Assembly: GCA_946545505.1 (NCBI GenBank)
Contig: CAMNNN010000076.1
Span: 1-6,906, forward strand
From: an uncultured Clostridia bacterium
Lineage (GTDB): Bacteria > Bacillota > Clostridia > Saccharofermentanales > Saccharofermentanaceae
Length of the DNA stretch: 6,906 bases
Reading direction: 5' to 3'
The notes under the pieces were generated by a model. The model saw only the letters and a list, made by a program, of their open reading frames with translations. It was not told the origin of the DNA and ran no database searches. Each line of letters begins with the position of its first letter. The first letter of the stretch is position 1. Positions 5,216-6,906 of this stretch are shown piece after piece. A program made the position numbers and the translations under genes.

Positions 5216-6892
5216 TTAAAGTTCAGTGATTATGTCGTCTATGGATCCGCCCGGCGGAAGCATCGGCAGAACGAATTCGTCGCAGTCGACGGCACAGTCA
5301 ATGACGTAAGTTCCGTCATAGGAGAATGCCTCTTTGCAGGCGTTTTCGAGTTCCTGTTCCGTGAATACGAGCCTGCCTTTGGCACCGAAGCCTTCCGCTA
5401 TCTTCACGAAGTCGGTGCCCCTCCCGAGAGTTGTTTCCGAGTAGTGCCTGTCGTAAAAAAGTGTCTGCCACTGTCTTACCATGCCGAGCACCCCGTTGTT
5501 CATGATGACTATGACGAGAGGAGTTTTCTTCGTTACAGAGGTTGTGAGCTCGTTAAGGTTCATACCGAAGCTTCCGTCTCCGGTGAAGAGCACGCTTCGA
5601 AGTCCGGTTGCTTTGCCCGCGCCGATCGCGGCTCCCATGCCGAAGCCCATTGTGCCTAAGCCTCCGCTTGTCAGAAACGTGCGTGTTCCTTTGTGCGGAT
5701 AACGCTGAGCGGTCCACATCTGGTGCTGGCCCACGTCAGTTGCTACGGGAAGACCTTCTGAGAATCCGCTTACGATATCTATTACCTTGTACGGGTTGAG
5801 AAAGCCTTCGGGAGTCTTGCTCATCATGTTTATGGTGTGCCGGTCTTCCTCTTCGCGAAGTTCCCTGATCCGGTCCTTCCATTCGGGACGGGCCTTTGAT
5901 TCAAGCTTAGGCAGGAGTCTTCCTAATGCATCCTTGAGGTCGCCTTCCATTGAGATGTCGGCGGGGATGTTCTTGTTGAGTTCTTTTCCATCGATATCGA
6001 TGTGGATGATCCGGAAGTTTCTCGAGAATCTGTTCTTGTTGCCTGTGGCGCGGTCGGAGAACCGGACACCTACCGCGATGACGAGGTCTGCTTCATCCTC
6101 CGCCTTCGAAGAGGCGTAGTGTCCGTGCATGCCCTGCATGCCGAGAAAGTTCGGTGTGTCGTGCGGGACTGCGGACAATCCCATAAGTGTACTTCCCATC
6201 GGTGCATCGAGCTTCTCCGACAGGGCGAGAAGTTCTTCTTCGGCATTGGCGGATATAACACCGCCTCCAAAGTAGATAAAGGGTCTTCTGGACTTGTTTA
6301 TCATGAGTGCGGCCGCATCAAGATAGGATTCGCTTACAAGGCTTAGGGGAAGCTTATCGACCTTTTTGAAAGGCTTAACCTCGCAAACCGCAGTCTGGAC
6401 ATCAGTCGGGATGTCGATAAGTACCGGTCCGGGTCTTCCCGAGATGGCTGTCTGCCATGCCTCATAAAGGGTATCCTGAAGTCTGGTTACATCCTTGACG
6501 ATCCAGTTGCGCTTGGTAACTGTTCTTGTGATCTCGACGGTGTTTACCTCCTGGAAGCTGTCCCTTCCCAGAAGAGAAGTCGCGACGTTGCCCGTGATGG
6601 CGATTACCGGGACCGAATCAAGATATGCCGTGGCAAGTCCCGTGATGATGTTGGTTGAGCCGGGGCCGGATGTCGCGATGACGACGCCGGGCCGCCCGCT
6701 GGATCTGGCATAGCCGTCCGCGGCATGCGAGGCTCCCTGCTCGTGGGCTGTGATAATGTGGGTGATACGGTCCTTATTCTCATAGAGTGCATCGAAAATC
6801 TTAAGGACCTGTCCTCCCGGGTAGCCGAATACCGTATCGCAGCCCTGCGATATCAGGAAATCGATAATGATCTTAGCGCCGTTTTGTTCCAT
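5216..6892 (-). CDS. ilvB: Acetolactate synthase (acetohydroxyacid synthase) large subunit
   Basis: This 558-residue protein is complete and carries the full layout of a thiamine-diphosphate-dependent acetohydroxyacid synthase. The N-terminal pyrimidine-binding domain includes GYPGGQVL (23-30) and catalytic Glu51 in AHEQGASHAADGYAR. GRPGVVIATSGPGSTN (66-81) follows. The central FAD domain contains GVRFSDRATGNKNRF (275-289). The C-terminal pyrophosphate-binding domain has GDGSFGMN (438-445) running to MNNG (464-467), the ThDP/magnesium motif. QWQ (474-476) and a PMLPPGG tail (543-549) match biosynthetic IlvB enzymes rather than the pH-6 catabolic type. It makes acetolactate from pyruvate and 2-aceto-2-hydroxybutanoate from pyruvate plus 2-oxobutanoate, feeding valine, leucine and isoleucine synthesis. 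No ilvN regulatory subunit gene is adjacent. GGAGG (6898-6902) lies 5 nt before the ATG at 6892. The promoter lies outside the window; ilvA follows immediately. Confidence 0.97.
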   Translation of the reverse strand: MEQNGAKIIIDFLISQGCDTVFGYPGGQVLKIFDALYENKDRITHIITAHEQGASHAADGYARSSGRPGVVIATSGPGSTNIITGLATAYLDSVPVIAITGNVATSLLGRDSFQEVNTVEITRTVTKRNWIVKDVTRLQDTLYEAWQTAISGRPGPVLIDIPTDVQTAVCEVKPFKKVDKLPLSLVSESYLDAAALMINKSRRPFIYFGGGVISANAEEELLALSEKLDAPMGSTLMGLSAVPHDTPNFLGMQGMHGHYASSKAEDEADLVIAVGVRFSDRATGNKNRFSRNFRIIHIDIDGKELNKNIPADISMEGDLKDALGRLLPKLESKARPEWKDRIRELREEEDRHTINMMSKTPEGFLNPYKVIDIVSGFSEGLPVATDVGQHQMWTAQRYPHKGTRTFLTSGGLGTMGFGMGAAIGAGKATGLRSVLFTGDGSFGMNLNELTTSVTKKTPLVIVIMNNGVLGMVRQWQTLFYDRHYSETTLGRGTDFVKIAEGFGAKGRLVFTEQELENACKEAFSYDGTYVIDCAVDCDEFVLPMLPPGGSIDDIITEL

Positions 6893-6896
6893 GTGT

Positions 6897-6904
6897 TCCT
6901 CCTT
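6897..6904 (-). promoter_or_regulatory. Ribosome binding site of ilvB
   Basis: AAGGAGGA on the minus strand lies directly before the ilvB start, with 5 nt between GGAGG and the ATG at 6892. It confirms this start. Nothing further of the leader (such as a T-box or leader peptide) is visible, as the window ends 2 nt beyond. Confidence 0.8.
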
Positions 6905-6906
6905 GT

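Noticed and set aside
5195..5659. A 154-codon plus-strand frame over ilvB
   Set aside because: It is antisense to the highly conserved C-terminal domain of ilvB and carries no recognised motif.

Overview
The window looks like chromosomal housekeeping DNA from a low- to moderate-GC Gram-positive bacterium, most likely a member of the Clostridia (Bacillota). This is inferred from the strong AGGAGG-type ribosome binding sites, a DivIC/FtsB-type septum protein, a medium-form threonine ammonia-lyase with one ACT domain, and a small unknown protein of a clostridial look. I see no mobile element, phage gene cluster, CRISPR array, tRNA or rRNA, and no gene-free stretch longer than about 230 bases.

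Left part (1-1290, minus strand). A zinc-ribbon plus HD-domain protein runs off the left edge. It has its own well-formed sigma-A-type promoter (560-588). Upstream of it is a metzincin-type zinc protease (652-1290) that lacks a secretion signal. Middle part (1291-2196). An 86-bp divergent region separates the protease from a plus-strand DivIC/FtsB-like gene. Both of these genes lack a Shine-Dalgarno sequence, and each has a -10-like box placed so that transcription could begin at the ATG. The divIC gene ends 3 bp from a convergent 86-codon gene of unknown function. Upstream of that gene is a possible broken micro-ORF for a tiny membrane peptide, then a perfect 10-bp inverted repeat in the divergent region before rmuC.

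Right part (2197-6906). rmuC (plus) ends with a 4-bp overlap against ridA (minus). The minus-strand unit ilvB-ilvA-ridA is tightly packed, with gaps or overlaps of a few bases, and its promoter lies beyond the right edge. The three products fit together. IlvA deaminates threonine to 2-oxobutanoate through a reactive enamine/imine. RidA removes that intermediate. IlvB condenses pyruvate with 2-oxobutanoate or pyruvate on the way to isoleucine, valine and leucine. No ilvN regulatory-subunit gene is visible; ilvA sits where ilvN often lies.

The points most worth a second look are small-scale: the tiny -1-frame membrane ORF behind a strong ribosome binding site, the start-codon hairpin of rmuC, the palindrome in the divergent region, the paired leaderless-type starts, and the degenerate HD motif. 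I do not see evidence for an entirely new multi-gene system.
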